This document shows, piece by piece, positions 1-9,861 of a stretch of 64,000 bases of DNA. The stretch's first letter is position 1. Each line of letters opens with the position of its first letter. The notes beneath the pieces are model-generated. The model was given only the letters and a program-made list of their open reading frames with translations, was not told where the DNA came from and did no database searches. Where the stretch lies: assembly GCA_964420975.1 (NCBI GenBank), contig CAYQVH010000019.1, positions 1 to 64,000 on the forward strand, in the 5' to 3' direction. The position numbers and the translations under genes are program-made. Source of the DNA: Accumulibacter sp964420975. GTDB lineage: Bacteria; Pseudomonadota; Gammaproteobacteria; Burkholderiales; Rhodocyclaceae.

Positions 1-487
1 ACAGATTATACCAAATGCATCGCGTGCACGGGCGATTAAATCAGCGTTTCCTTAGGGTCATTCAACCACTCGAGTGTGGGTCTATGCGGGCCATGGGTGG
101 GTGTTCTTGTCATGTATCGAAAAACCTTTTGGTCAGGGCAGGCGTCTTCCGCCGCTACACGGAATGGCGGCGCATGGCAATAGAGCCACAGCGTGGCGTC
201 TCTCCTGAGGCAGGCCACGCTGCCTCTCTGGCGCTCGCTACGCAGCACACGCGAGGGTCGGGGCGGTAGCCCTGTGAACCGCCCACCGGCCGAAGACTGT
301 ACGTGAGCTCCACCACGTAGCGCGAGTTGCCGCGGCAACGGATGGTCGGCTGTTGCCGCGAGGTGTTCACGCCGCGGAAATCACGGCTCAGTAGCGGCAA
401 AGGGTTGTAGAACGCGGTCTGACGGTTTGCAGCGAAGCGCATTGAGCGCAAACCGTTGACTTTCGCTCGCGTGTCGCTTCGTTTCGA
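1..487. other. Left-edge stretch without a supported gene
   Basis: Only short overlapping reading frames of low complexity are present, rich in Arg, Pro and Ser and with no recognisable family. No convincing ribosome-binding site precedes any of them. The part nearest the aminotransferase gene holds two inverted repeats (422-456 and 465-499), listed separately. The first 150 bases are less GC-rich than the rest and could be the edge of a mobile element, but no transposase fragment or matched terminal repeat can be shown inside the window. Confidence 0.5.
422..456 (-). terminator. Candidate hairpin downstream of the aminotransferase gene
   Basis: A perfect 9-bp inverted repeat, acggtttgc at 422-430 and gcaaaccgt at 448-456, with a 17-nt loop. 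It lies about 30 bp past the stop codon of the minus-strand aminotransferase gene. There is no clear U-tract, so intrinsic termination is uncertain. Confidence 0.35.
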
Positions 488-499
488 TTACACGCGAGC
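465..499 (-). terminator. Candidate hairpin over the aminotransferase stop codon
   Basis: A perfect 10-bp inverted repeat, gctcgcgtgt at 465-474 and acacgcgagc at 490-499, with a 15-nt loop. It includes the TAA stop (488-490) of the minus-strand gene. Together with the hairpin at 422-456 it could end transcription of the polyketide operon. No U-run follows. Confidence 0.35.
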
Positions 500-1837
500 C
501 AGCTCCTCCCCGAGAACGGCGACGGCTTGACGGATCTGGTCCGGGCTGTGGTCGCAGCAGACAAAGAAGCGCAGGCGTGCGGACCGTTCGGGAACTGCCG
601 GGTAGACGATGGGCTGGACGTTGATTCCGCGCGCGAGCATGGCCGCCGAGAGGCGGGCCGCGCGGACGGAACTGCCCGTGATCGCCGGGATAACCGAGAT
701 GCCGGCGCTATGGCCGGTGTCCACACCGGCTGCTCGGGCGAGGTCGAGGAAGAGTCGCCCCCGTTCCTGCAGCGCGCGCGCCCTCTCCGGCTCTTGTTCC
801 AGGCAATGCAGGGCAGCGAGCGAGGCCGCGGCTATCGGCGGCGGCATGCCGACGCTGTACAGGAAGCCGGGCGCCAGATACTTGAGGTGTTCGATGAGCG
901 CCGACTCGCCGGCGATGTAACCCCCGCACCCGGCCAGCGCCTTGCTGAGCGTTCCCATCCAGAGGTCGACCTCACGACCCGCGACGCCGAAGTGCTCGCG
1001 GATACCGTGGCCGGTGTCACCCATTACCCCAAACGAGTGGGCTTCATCGACCATCAGAAAGGTTCGGTGGCGCTGCTTGAGGTCGATGAAGCGGGGTAAC
1101 TCGGGGTAATCGCCATCCATGCTGTAGATGCCTTCAAGCACGATCAGCACTTGTTGAAAGTGTCGCCGCTGTTGGCCGAGGATGGCGTCGAGGGCCGCCC
1201 AGTCGTTGTGGGGAAACGACAAACGCCGCGCGCCAGCGAGACTGATTCCCTGCAAGACGCTGTTGTGAATTAGTTCGTCGTGCAGGACAAGGTCTTGCGG
1301 ACCGAACAGGTGACCGATCGTGGTGACGTTGGTGGCGTGACCGCTGACAAACGTTACTGCACCGTCTACCCCGTAGGCGTTGGCGATCGCCTGTTCGAGT
1401 TCCCGATGCACCGGACGTTCGCCGGAGACGAGTCGGCTCGCCGATACCGAGGTGCCATAGCGATCGATGGCCTCCTTCGCCGCCTGGGCCACTCGCGGGT
1501 GACCCGAAAGACCGAGGTAGTTATAACTGGCAAAGTTGAGATAGTCGCGACCGCCGATCCGGGTGCAGGCACCGGCCGTACCTTCGTGCAGCTTGAAGAA
1601 AGGGCTGTCGATACCGAGTCGTACCGCCCCCTCGCTGATAATCCGGATCTTCTGGTAGCCCGGATGCCGATCGAACCGACAGAGCGCCTCTGACGCATCC
1701 GCCGCGGTGTTCCCCGAACGCGCCGGGGTGACAACACTCTTGCCCAGCTCGGCTTGGCGCAAACGTCGTTCAAGCGCCTGCTGGATCAACTTGTCCTTGA
1801 TCTGCGCGCTGAGGCCCGGTAATCCCTTACGCAACAT
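488..1837 (-). CDS. PLP-dependent alpha-oxoamine synthase (AOS), polyketide-associated
   Basis: A 449-residue fold-type I PLP enzyme of the 8-amino-7-oxononanoate synthase / serine palmitoyltransferase family, which joins an amino acid to an acyl thioester with loss of CO2. Family marks are a Ser-Gly-His stretch near 165-167, VDEAHS with the PLP-contacting Asp264 and His267, and TLSKA with Lys299 as Schiff-base lysine. The start is the ATG at 1837, which overlaps the last 11 bases of the polyketide synthase gene and implies translational coupling. A charged helical extension of about 70 residues precedes the usual catalytic core and could dock to the PKS. With no thioesterase in the PKS, the likely role is off-loading the polyketide as an alpha-amino ketone. 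A true BioF is unlikely because no other biotin genes are near. Confidence 0.85.
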   Translation of the reverse strand: MLRKGLPGLSAQIKDKLIQQALERRLRQAELGKSVVTPARSGNTAADASEALCRFDRHPGYQKIRIISEGAVRLGIDSPFFKLHEGTAGACTRIGGRDYLNFASYNYLGLSGHPRVAQAAKEAIDRYGTSVSASRLVSGERPVHRELEQAIANAYGVDGAVTFVSGHATNVTTIGHLFGPQDLVLHDELIHNSVLQGISLAGARRLSFPHNDWAALDAILGQQRRHFQQVLIVLEGIYSMDGDYPELPRFIDLKQRHRTFLMVDEAHSFGVMGDTGHGIREHFGVAGREVDLWMGTLSKALAGCGGYIAGESALIEHLKYLAPGFLYSVGMPPPIAAASLAALHCLEQEPERARALQERGRLFLDLARAAGVDTGHSAGISVIPAITGSSVRAARLSAAMLARGINVQPIVYPAVPERSARLRFFVCCDHSPDQIRQAVAVLGEELARV

Positions 1838-4800
1838 CAGGCACTTCCTTCGCTGGCAAGTCCTCCTGCGCCTGCAGGTCGGCGGCGAAAGCGGCGATTG
1901 CTTCCGGCGGGATGACAACTCCCTGTTGCCGCGCCACCTCTGCGGCCTGCGCAGCGAGATCGGCGTCCGCCGGCCCGCGCTCGCCGCCTGCTTCGCCGTG
2001 ACGCAACTGCTGAACGATGCGCCCCGCCAGTTTGCTGATTGTCGGGCCCTGACTGAGCGCCATCACCGGCAGGCGAATGCCGAACCGTCCTTCGAGGGCG
2101 ACCGCAAGTTCGACGCCCATCAACGAGTCGAGGCCAAGGTCGTAAAGCGAACGCTGCGTATCGATCCGCTCGGGAGCAATCCGCAGAATGTCGCCAATTT
2201 CCGTCTTCAGAAGGTCGGCGATGGCGACTTCCAGCGCGTCGTCCGGCAGTTCCAGGAGCAGACGCTGGACGTCGGACGAATGATCGTCGTCGTTGCCCAG
2301 ATCGTCGGCGTGCCACGCCAGTTCGCTGAATTTTGGGCTTCCCGCACCGGGCAGGAAACGGCTGATCGCCTTCCAGTCGAAGTCGAGGACGGCGACGCCC
2401 GAGCGGTTGGCAAGCACCAGATCTTCGAGCGCATCGAGGGCAACACGCGCTTCGAGTGCGCTGCCGCCCATCCGGCTCTCGAGCGCGTCTTTGGTCTTTT
2501 TGTTTCGCGCCAGAAAACCGGCGTCGGCGATCGGCCCCCAACCGATTGCGATCGCCGGCAGGTTGCACGCCCGGCGATACGTGGCCAGCGCTTCGAGGGC
2601 GACGTTGGCCGCAACGTAACTCGCCTGGCCCGGATTGCCAAAAGCCGCGGTCGCCGACGAAAAGACGACAAACAGGTCGAGCGGCTGTTGCTTGGTCAAT
2701 TCGTGCAGGAGGATGGCGCCGCGCACCTTTGGCGCGAGCACGCGCTGGATCTGCTCAGCGCTCGTATTGCGTACCAGCCGGTCGTCGATCACCGCCGCCG
2801 CGTGCAGAATCCCGCGCAGCGGCGGCATGCTGCGGGACGTCTCGGCAAAGACGGCGACCAAGTCGTCGCGACAGGTGACGTCGCAAGCGGCGACGTGAAC
2901 CTGCACGCCTTGCTCCGCGAGGCGCGCGAGCGCTGCTTGGGCTTCCTCCGAGTCGGCGCCGCGGCGACCGATCAGAATCAGGTGACGAGCGCCTTTCTCG
3001 GCCAACCACTCGGCACTGCGCAGGCCAAAGCCGCGTAGCCCACCGCTCACCAGATAGGAAGCGTCGGCCGCCAATTGCAGTCGCCGCCGCGGCCCTCTGG
3101 GCGGCCAGTGCAGGTGGTGAATGCCCTGCTCGTAGGTCACGACGACCTTGCCGATCTGGCGCGCCTGCTGCATGTGGCGAAAGGCGTCGACCACCCGTTC
3201 GGCGGCGAAGTCGCGATAAGGCAGGGGATGCAGCTTACCTTCGTGGAAGAGGGTGATCAGTTCGTTGAACAGGCGCTGTGCGAGCTCGGGCTGGAGCAAC
3301 ATCAACTGGTCGGCATCAATACCGAAGTAGCTGATGTTATTACGGAAAGGACGAAGGCCGAGGCGCGTATTGTCGTAGAAATCGCGCTTGCCGAGTTCAA
3401 GGAAGCGGCCGAACGGGCGCAGCACGCGCAGGTTACGATTGATCGCTTCGCCAGCCAGTGAGTTGAGAACGACATCGACGCCTTGACCGCCGGTCTGCTC
3501 GAGAATCTCGTCGGCAAAGGCCAGAGATCGCGAGTCGAAGACGTGGTCGACGCCCAACAGACGGAGAAAATCGCGTTTCTCTTCCGATCCCGCGGTGGCA
3601 AAGATCTCGGCGCCGAGATGGCGCGCGACCTGAACGGCGGCAATGCCGACGCCGCCGGCGGCGCCGTGAATCAACACTTTTTCCCCCGCTTCGAGGCGGG
3701 CGAGATGGTGCAGCGAGTAATAGACGGTGAAAAAGGTGCTCGGTATCGTCGCTGCGGCTTCGAACGAGAGCTCCGGTGGGAGGTGAGCGATGGCGCCGCG
3801 CTGCGTGACCACACGATTGGCAAAAGTCGATGGGCCGAAGCCGACGACTTTGTCGCCGGGGTTGAAACGGCTATCGCTGGCACCCGTATTGCGGACGATG
3901 CCAGCAAACTCGAAACCAAGGGTGGGACCGGCAAACCCATTTTCGATCGCTTCGTCGGGTAGCAGTCCGAGGGCGTACATGACGTCGCGGAAATTGAGTC
4001 CCGTCGCCTGCACTTCGACCTCGACCTCGTCGACCGCCAGCGGGCGTCGTGGCTGCACTTCCCAGCGCAGGTTGCGCAGTTGCCCCGGGAACTGGAATCC
4101 GAGGCAAACGGTCGGCGACGCGATGGTTTCCCGCTCACGACTGTCCGGGCGTTGCTCGAGGCGAAGGCGAGACGCGTGTCGCACACCGTCCGCCTCGAGA
4201 AAAACCTCGTCTTCACCATCGGCAGCAGAAAATTCCCGATAGAGCAGTTCGGCCGCCAAGTCGGCCGATAGCGCCGGTGCGAGGTCGAGGAGGCGGATCG
4301 TGCTGCCCGTCGCCTCGTTCTGCAGCGAGCGACCGAAGCCCCAGAGCGCGGCGTCACTGGCGTAGCCCTCCACCGCCAAGGCCGGCATCGACGACAAGAC
4401 ACCCGTCCCGACCCCGCGGGTGATCAACCAGCACGTCGTCTGCAGGGCAGACGCTTCACACGCCTGGATGATCGCCGCGGCAGCGGCACAACGCGCCACC
4501 TGATCGTCAAGCGAGGCTTCGAGTGGACGCTCGACCGCTTCACCAACCAGTCCGGCAAGGAGAACGAGACCGTCGAGTCCGCCATAGTGCGTGCAGGCCT
4601 CGCCGAGAAGCGCCTGCAGACGGTCGCTGCTCGCTTGTGTGGCCTGGATTACCAAGTCGCCGCTCGTCTGCAGGAGGGCCGTCAGCCGGTCGCTGATCTG
4701 CGCCGAGTAGCCCTCGCGGTCGGCAAGCAGCAGCCAGCGGCGCGAGCAGGGCTGGTCGACGGCCGAGCGCCGGCTGAGGTCGTCGCTGCCGCGCCCCAAC

Positions 4801-7800
4801 AGGAGATAAGGCCCCGACAGCGTGTCGGGTGAAAATTCCAGCAGCTTCGAGGATTCGAAACCGTGGCGATCGAGTTCCGCCTGCCAGTAACGACTGGGAC
4901 GCTGACTCGACAACCAGCGCCCACCGTCGCCGAGTAACCAGGCGTCGCGTTTGGCGCCAAAGACGAAGTCAACCCAGCGCGACGGGTGCCAGCCGACAAC
5001 GGCGAGCGTACCGCCTGGCGCAAGACAGCGTCGTGCCAGCGCAAGCGCCCCGTGCGTCTGCTCGAGCGCGGCGAAATCGAGCGTGACGAAGACGAGTGCG
5101 CAGCTACCGGGAGCCGGATCCAAATCGCCGGCGGGCTCGGCCTCGGGGCCGATGATGTGCGAGCGGATGGCCGGAAAGAACTCCTGCAGTCGGCGAAGCT
5201 CCTCGCCGAACGCCTGCGTCGAGGTGCCGGCGAAGGTATAGTCGCCGCGGTTGAAGTCGAGCGCAAAGCCGATGTCGAGCGCGAACAGCGGCGCGCCGCC
5301 GCCAATCTCGAGCACGCCGAGACGCTGCCCGCGTGGCAGTTGCGCCAGCCCGCGCAGGATCAGATCGCGCAGCGCCTGGCCAAGCTTCTGCCTCGCGCGA
5401 GAACCCAGAGCCTGGCGTTGCAGTCTCGCCAGTGAAGACTCCTCGGGACATACCGCCGCCAACGTCGAGCGACCGGCGAGCAGGCGCGTGAGGTGGAGGC
5501 CGACCCGACCGACGGAGTGAATGATTGGAAAGTAGTCGGGGGACTCGCTGACCAAGCTGTTCCAGATGTTGACCGCCGACGACTGCTCCTGCTGGTCGGG
5601 AAGAAGCAACCACCCGTCCGCGCTCGCCACCAGAGCGCCGTCGTCTTGTGCACGGGCCAGCAGGTCGGCGAGAAACGGCGCGCACTCCGGATGGCTCGAC
5701 TGCATCGCCGTCACCTGCCCTAGCGACAAGTGTTCGCCGTCGGCGGCGATGTCGCGCAAGGCGAGCTGGGTATAACGGCTGCAAAGACTGTCGAGCAGCG
5801 GATCGACCTCTTCCGAATAGCGGCGGTGCGTCCCTTTCAAGGTGGCTCGCTGGACGACGTCGACCATCGCGGCCTTGACTGCAGCGAAACCGATCGCCGG
5901 CGGTGGCGTCGTCGCCATCGACCAAGGCCTTGGCGTCGCCTGACAAACGAGAAATCGCAAGTGATCGGCACGACCCCGGCTGAGGCGAATCGCGCGCAGG
6001 CGGACGTCCTCGACGACCGCGACGACGCTGCCATCGTCGGAGAAGAGCGCAAACTCCGCATGCAGGGAGCGCGAGCCGCGTTTGCGCAGGGTAAGCTGCG
6101 CACGGTCGGGTCGTCGAGCACCGCAACGGAACGCCATGCGTCCGAATCGGGTGGGAACAAAGGCGATGCCTTCGTGCTGCTCGATTGCCTGCCGCAGCAA
6201 TTCGAAAACCAGCTGCAGGGCGTTGTCGAACAAGGCCGGGTGGAGATGGAAGCCGGGCAGTTCCGCGTCCACCACGTCCGGGATGCGAAATACGGCGAGC
6301 GCCGAGTCACCGTCGATCCAGCCGTGTGCCAGGCACTGAAACGCCGGTCCATAGGCGATGCCGACCGCCTGCGTCAGCACCGCATGATCACGGTGAGTGA
6401 AATCTGGTGGGCGAAGCGGCGGCGGCTGACAGCGGGCACCACGCAGCAGCGTGTCCTGCGGTTCGGGCACGATGCGGGCGACCACGTGCGATACCCAGGG
6501 GTCCTGGCTGAGCAGTTCGCGGCTACTGATCGTCAGCCGTCCGTCGTGCGGGTCGACGGCCGTGCGCACGGTCGCCGAACGCTCGCGGCTTAGCAACAGC
6601 GGCGAACGGATCTCCAGATCCTCGATCTCGATCGTGGCGCCGCCGTCGGCGCCACCGCAAGCAACGGCGGCGGCCAGCGCCAGTTCGGCAAAGCCGGCGC
6701 CGGGGAAAACGATTGCCCCGCCAACGACGTGATCGGCGAGCGTCGGATTGAGCTGCGGATCAATGTCGTTTTCCCAGGTCTGCAGGTGTTGTGGCAAGCG
6801 ATACCCCAGCAGCGGGTGTTCCTTGCGACGCGAAATCAGTCCCTGCGCGGCGCTGGTCACCGGATGCCAGTGCCGTTCGCGCTGCCAGGGATAATTCGGC
6901 AGCGCCGCGAAGCCGGCCGGACGGGGAAACCACACTCGCCAATCGACCTCGACGCCGGAAAGCAGCAGCTGGCTCGACGCAGCCAGGAGACGCTCGGCGC
7001 CGTCGTCTCCGCGCGTTCCGGTGACGACCACCCGGCCCTCCACGCCGCGTGCCTTGAGACATTCGTGAACGTAGCCGCGCAAGATCGGATGCGGACCAAT
7101 TTCGGCGAAGACCTTGACCTCCCGGTCGGCGATGGCGTTGATCGCGGAAGCAAAGAGCACCGGCCGACGGACGTTGTGCCACCAATATTCGGCGTCCAGC
7201 CGCTCGCCGGGCATCAACGTGCCGCTGACGGTCGAACAGAACGGCACTTTCGTGCTCCGCGGCTGGAGGGTGGTCAGCACGCCCCGGATATCGGCCGCGA
7301 TCCCGTCCATCGTCGAGCTGTGGAACGCGTAATCGAGGTCGAGCCGCTTGTGGCGGACGTGCCTGACTACCAGTTCCGCTTCGACGACGGCGAGAGAGTC
7401 GCCTTCGCCAGCGATCGTGACCGCTCCCGGGCTGTTGATCCCGGCGACGACCACCCGTTCGCCGACACCAAGTTCGGCCAGCAGGGCTTCAGCGGCTTGC
7501 GGGCCAAGAGCGAGTGCGGTCATCTGTCCGCAACCACGGGTGGTTTCCTGCAGTCGGCTGCGCTGATAGATGACCTGGACGGCATCGGACAGACTCAGCG
7601 CTCCCGCTGCCCACGCGGCAGCCACCTCGCCGACGCTGTGACCGACGACGACAGCCGGTCGAATCCCGCGCGCGGCGAGAAGGCGCGTAATCCCTACCTG
7701 CAAGGCAAACAAGGCCGGCTGCGCGATTGCGGTACTCGCATAGCGGTCGTCGTCCCCGACCGCGGTGAACTCATCGAGCAGGGAAAAACCGGCGGCGCGA

Positions 7801-9497
7801 TGAAAAAGTGCGTCGACTTCGACTAGGGTCGAGCGAAATACGGGTTCTTCGTCCAGCAGGTGGCGACCCATACCGACCCACTGTGAGCCGTTTCCGGTAT
7901 AGACGAAGGCAAGCCCACGCTCGCTCGCCAGCGCCGTCACCGTTTCCACCCCTGGCGGCCGCGGCTCGCCGGCGGCTATCGACGCCAACCTGGCGGCGAT
8001 CTCTTGCGGGGTGTCGCCGAAGACGATCGCTCGTCGTTCGTGCCAGTCGCGCCGAAACGCCGCGTTGTACGCGGTCCGGTAATAGTCGGCTGGTGATTGT
8101 TGGGCAATCACCTCGGCGAGATCGCTGGCGGCCGCTTTCAGCGCCGGCTCGCAGCGTGCCGAAACGATGAGTGGAGGCAGGGTCTCGATCGTCGTTGCAT
8201 CAGCGCTGACGGTCGCCGGCGGCGGACTTTCGACGAGGACATGCGCGTTAGCTCCTCCGAAACCGAAGGAATTGACGCCAATCGTCAGTTTTCCGCTTTT
8301 CCTAAGCGACAGCGGTTGAGTCACCAGTTCAAGATTCCACTCGCCACAGCGGATCTCGGGGTTGATGACCTCGACGCCAATCGTCGGCGGTACCTGCCGG
8401 TGCGCCAGGCAGAGCAGGGCCTTGACCAGTCCGGCCGCACCGGAACTGGTTTCCAGATGGCCGAGGTTGCTCTTCACCGAGCCGATCGGCAGTGGTCGGT
8501 TCCGCGGGCGCTGGGTGCCCAGTGCCTGACCGATGGCGCGGGTTTCGATCGGATCGCCGACCGCAGTCCCCGTGCCGTGCGCCTCCAAATAATCAATGCT
8601 TGCCGGATCGATTCCCGCCAGCGCGCAGGTTTCCTTCAGCAGCGTCGCCTGGGCTTCGTGGCTGGGAACCGTGAGTCCGGTCTTGCGACCGTCGGTGTTG
8701 ACCGCCGTGGCGGCGACAAGCGCCAGGATCGGGTCACCGTCGGCTTGGGCGCGCGCATAGTCCTTGAGAAAAAAGACCCCGCCGCCTTCGGAGCGGACAT
8801 AACCGTCGGCACTTGCGTCGAAAACCCGGCAGCGTCCGCGCGGTGAAAGCATCGAAGCCTTCGAGAAAACCAGGAAACCATACGGGTGCAAATGCAGATT
8901 GACGCTGCCAGCCAGTGCCTGATCGACCTCGCCGCTGGCGATCGCACGACACGCCTGGTGGAACGCGACGAGCGCCGACGAGCAGGCGGTATCGATCGCC
9001 ATGCTCGGTCCGCGCAGATCAAGCACGTAGGAAATCCGGTTGGCGGCGATGCTTGCGGTGTTTCCGGTCGCCATCGTCGAGTCGGCAACCGCCAGATCGT
9101 CGGCCATCCGATAGGAGTAATCGGCGCTCGCGATGCCGACGTAGACGCCACAACGGCTACCCCGCAGGGTCGAGGGACGAGTCCCCGAGTTCTCCAGACA
9201 CTCCCAGCTCATTTCAAGCAGCAGACGCTGCTGCGGGTCCATCAACGCGGCTTCACGCGGTGAAATTCCGAAGAACCCCGCGTCAAAACCGGCGACGTCG
9301 CCGATCGAACCGGCCGCGAAGGTATAGCTCGTCCCGGGATGACTCTTGTCGGGATGACGATAGACGTCGTGCGCCCACCGCTCGGCCCCCACCTGGCTGA
9401 TCAAGTCGCGTCCATCGATCAGGTCCTGCCAGAACCGGCTAGCGTCAGTCCCGGGAAAACGAAACGAATACCCGATAATGGCGACCCGAGTCGTCAT
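1827..9497 (-). CDS. Highly reducing type I polyketide synthase (KS-AT-DH-MT-like-ER-KR-ACP)
   Basis: A 2556-residue single-module PKS in fungal HR-PKS/animal FAS order. Ketosynthase about 4-425 has Cys172 in DTACSS, His307 and His347. Acyltransferase about 528-830 has Ser621 in GHSVGE and a YAFHS motif (723-727), which suggests malonyl rather than methylmalonyl loading. Dehydratase about 893-1170 has His923 in an HxxxGxxxxP motif and Asp1091. Residues about 1200-1570 resemble a methyltransferase, with a weak SAM motif LEIGGGAP at 1396-1403. A structural KR-like region precedes the enoylreductase (about 1798-2122, HGAAGGVGIAAVQ). The ketoreductase (about 2145-2330) has Tyr2294 and Asn2298. 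The ACP carries Ser2458 in DLGLDSLM. There is no thioesterase; the overlapping aminotransferase probably releases the product. A full reductive set in one module implies iterative synthesis of a reduced chain. AGGAAA upstream fits the ATG at 9497. Confidence 0.93.
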   Translation of the reverse strand: MTTRVAIIGYSFRFPGTDASRFWQDLIDGRDLISQVGAERWAHDVYRHPDKSHPGTSYTFAAGSIGDVAGFDAGFFGISPREAALMDPQQRLLLEMSWECLENSGTRPSTLRGSRCGVYVGIASADYSYRMADDLAVADSTMATGNTASIAANRISYVLDLRGPSMAIDTACSSALVAFHQACRAIASGEVDQALAGSVNLHLHPYGFLVFSKASMLSPRGRCRVFDASADGYVRSEGGGVFFLKDYARAQADGDPILALVAATAVNTDGRKTGLTVPSHEAQATLLKETCALAGIDPASIDYLEAHGTGTAVGDPIETRAIGQALGTQRPRNRPLPIGSVKSNLGHLETSSGAAGLVKALLCLAHRQVPPTIGVEVINPEIRCGEWNLELVTQPLSLRKSGKLTIGVNSFGFGGANAHVLVESPPPATVSADATTIETLPPLIVSARCEPALKAAASDLAEVIAQQSPADYYRTAYNAAFRRDWHERRAIVFGDTPQEIAARLASIAAGEPRPPGVETVTALASERGLAFVYTGNGSQWVGMGRHLLDEEPVFRSTLVEVDALFHRAAGFSLLDEFTAVGDDDRYASTAIAQPALFALQVGITRLLAARGIRPAVVVGHSVGEVAAAWAAGALSLSDAVQVIYQRSRLQETTRGCGQMTALALGPQAAEALLAELGVGERVVVAGINSPGAVTIAGEGDSLAVVEAELVVRHVRHKRLDLDYAFHSSTMDGIAADIRGVLTTLQPRSTKVPFCSTVSGTLMPGERLDAEYWWHNVRRPVLFASAINAIADREVKVFAEIGPHPILRGYVHECLKARGVEGRVVVTGTRGDDGAERLLAASSQLLLSGVEVDWRVWFPRPAGFAALPNYPWQRERHWHPVTSAAQGLISRRKEHPLLGYRLPQHLQTWENDIDPQLNPTLADHVVGGAIVFPGAGFAELALAAAVACGGADGGATIEIEDLEIRSPLLLSRERSATVRTAVDPHDGRLTISSRELLSQDPWVSHVVARIVPEPQDTLLRGARCQPPPLRPPDFTHRDHAVLTQAVGIAYGPAFQCLAHGWIDGDSALAVFRIPDVVDAELPGFHLHPALFDNALQLVFELLRQAIEQHEGIAFVPTRFGRMAFRCGARRPDRAQLTLRKRGSRSLHAEFALFSDDGSVVAVVEDVRLRAIRLSRGRADHLRFLVCQATPRPWSMATTPPPAIGFAAVKAAMVDVVQRATLKGTHRRYSEEVDPLLDSLCSRYTQLALRDIAADGEHLSLGQVTAMQSSHPECAPFLADLLARAQDDGALVASADGWLLLPDQQEQSSAVNIWNSLVSESPDYFPIIHSVGRVGLHLTRLLAGRSTLAAVCPEESSLARLQRQALGSRARQKLGQALRDLILRGLAQLPRGQRLGVLEIGGGAPLFALDIGFALDFNRGDYTFAGTSTQAFGEELRRLQEFFPAIRSHIIGPEAEPAGDLDPAPGSCALVFVTLDFAALEQTHGALALARRCLAPGGTLAVVGWHPSRWVDFVFGAKRDAWLLGDGGRWLSSQRPSRYWQAELDRHGFESSKLLEFSPDTLSGPYLLLGRGSDDLSRRSAVDQPCSRRWLLLADREGYSAQISDRLTALLQTSGDLVIQATQASSDRLQALLGEACTHYGGLDGLVLLAGLVGEAVERPLEASLDDQVARCAAAAAIIQACEASALQTTCWLITRGVGTGVLSSMPALAVEGYASDAALWGFGRSLQNEATGSTIRLLDLAPALSADLAAELLYREFSAADGEDEVFLEADGVRHASRLRLEQRPDSRERETIASPTVCLGFQFPGQLRNLRWEVQPRRPLAVDEVEVEVQATGLNFRDVMYALGLLPDEAIENGFAGPTLGFEFAGIVRNTGASDSRFNPGDKVVGFGPSTFANRVVTQRGAIAHLPPELSFEAAATIPSTFFTVYYSLHHLARLEAGEKVLIHGAAGGVGIAAVQVARHLGAEIFATAGSEEKRDFLRLLGVDHVFDSRSLAFADEILEQTGGQGVDVVLNSLAGEAINRNLRVLRPFGRFLELGKRDFYDNTRLGLRPFRNNISYFGIDADQLMLLQPELAQRLFNELITLFHEGKLHPLPYRDFAAERVVDAFRHMQQARQIGKVVVTYEQGIHHLHWPPRGPRRRLQLAADASYLVSGGLRGFGLRSAEWLAEKGARHLILIGRRGADSEEAQAALARLAEQGVQVHVAACDVTCRDDLVAVFAETSRSMPPLRGILHAAAVIDDRLVRNTSAEQIQRVLAPKVRGAILLHELTKQQPLDLFVVFSSATAAFGNPGQASYVAANVALEALATYRRACNLPAIAIGWGPIADAGFLARNKKTKDALESRMGGSALEARVALDALEDLVLANRSGVAVLDFDWKAISRFLPGAGSPKFSELAWHADDLGNDDDHSSDVQRLLLELPDDALEVAIADLLKTEIGDILRIAPERIDTQRSLYDLGLDSLMGVELAVALEGRFGIRLPVMALSQGPTISKLAGRIVQQLRHGEAGGERGPADADLAAQAAEVARQQGVVIPPEAIAAFAADLQAQEDLPAKEVPDVA

Positions 9498-9861
9498 GTC
9501 TGTATTTCCTTTTCCTGGTCCCCGGTCAGTGCCTGTTCGACCGTTTCAACGCACGGTGAGCCACGAAGCGAGCGGGGAGAACGGCCATCGACGCGATGGC
9601 CCGAGCGACGGAGACGGCCAACCGGACGGTAACGGTGTGGCGAATGAGGTAGTAGCTGCTAAGACGTCGGCGCGCAGCCTTGTGCGCCTGCTGGCGACCG
9701 CTGCCACGCGTCTAGACCACCAAGGACCAGCCCAATTCGATCGCTCGCGAGAGTGGCACGACGGGGCTTTCTCCTTCAGGGTACCTTCAGCGTATTCTAC
9801 TATGCTAACGCACTCAGTTGAGCGTTTCTGCGCTTGGCGCTGCCTGATCGTTAGCTGTCGG
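9498..9861. other. Intergenic stretch upstream of the PKS gene
   Basis: A 364-bp gap between the GNAT-like gene and the PKS gene, both on the minus strand. No reading frame has family features. The first 30 bases hold the PKS ribosome-binding site. The gap is long enough for a separate PKS promoter, but no convincing -35/-10 pair or sigma-54 match was found. Confidence 0.5.

Noticed and set aside
1..487. Possible transposase or intron fragment at the left edge
   Set aside because: No conserved motif or terminal repeat can be shown, and the reading frames are low-complexity.
488..1837. Biotin synthesis BioF
   Set aside because: Overlap with a thioesterase-less PKS and absence of bio genes make polyketide off-loading more likely, although the enzyme family is the same.
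1707..3038. A 443-residue plus-strand open frame opposite the PKS
   Set aside because: It lies wholly antisense to well-defined PKS and AOS domains and has no recognisable motif.
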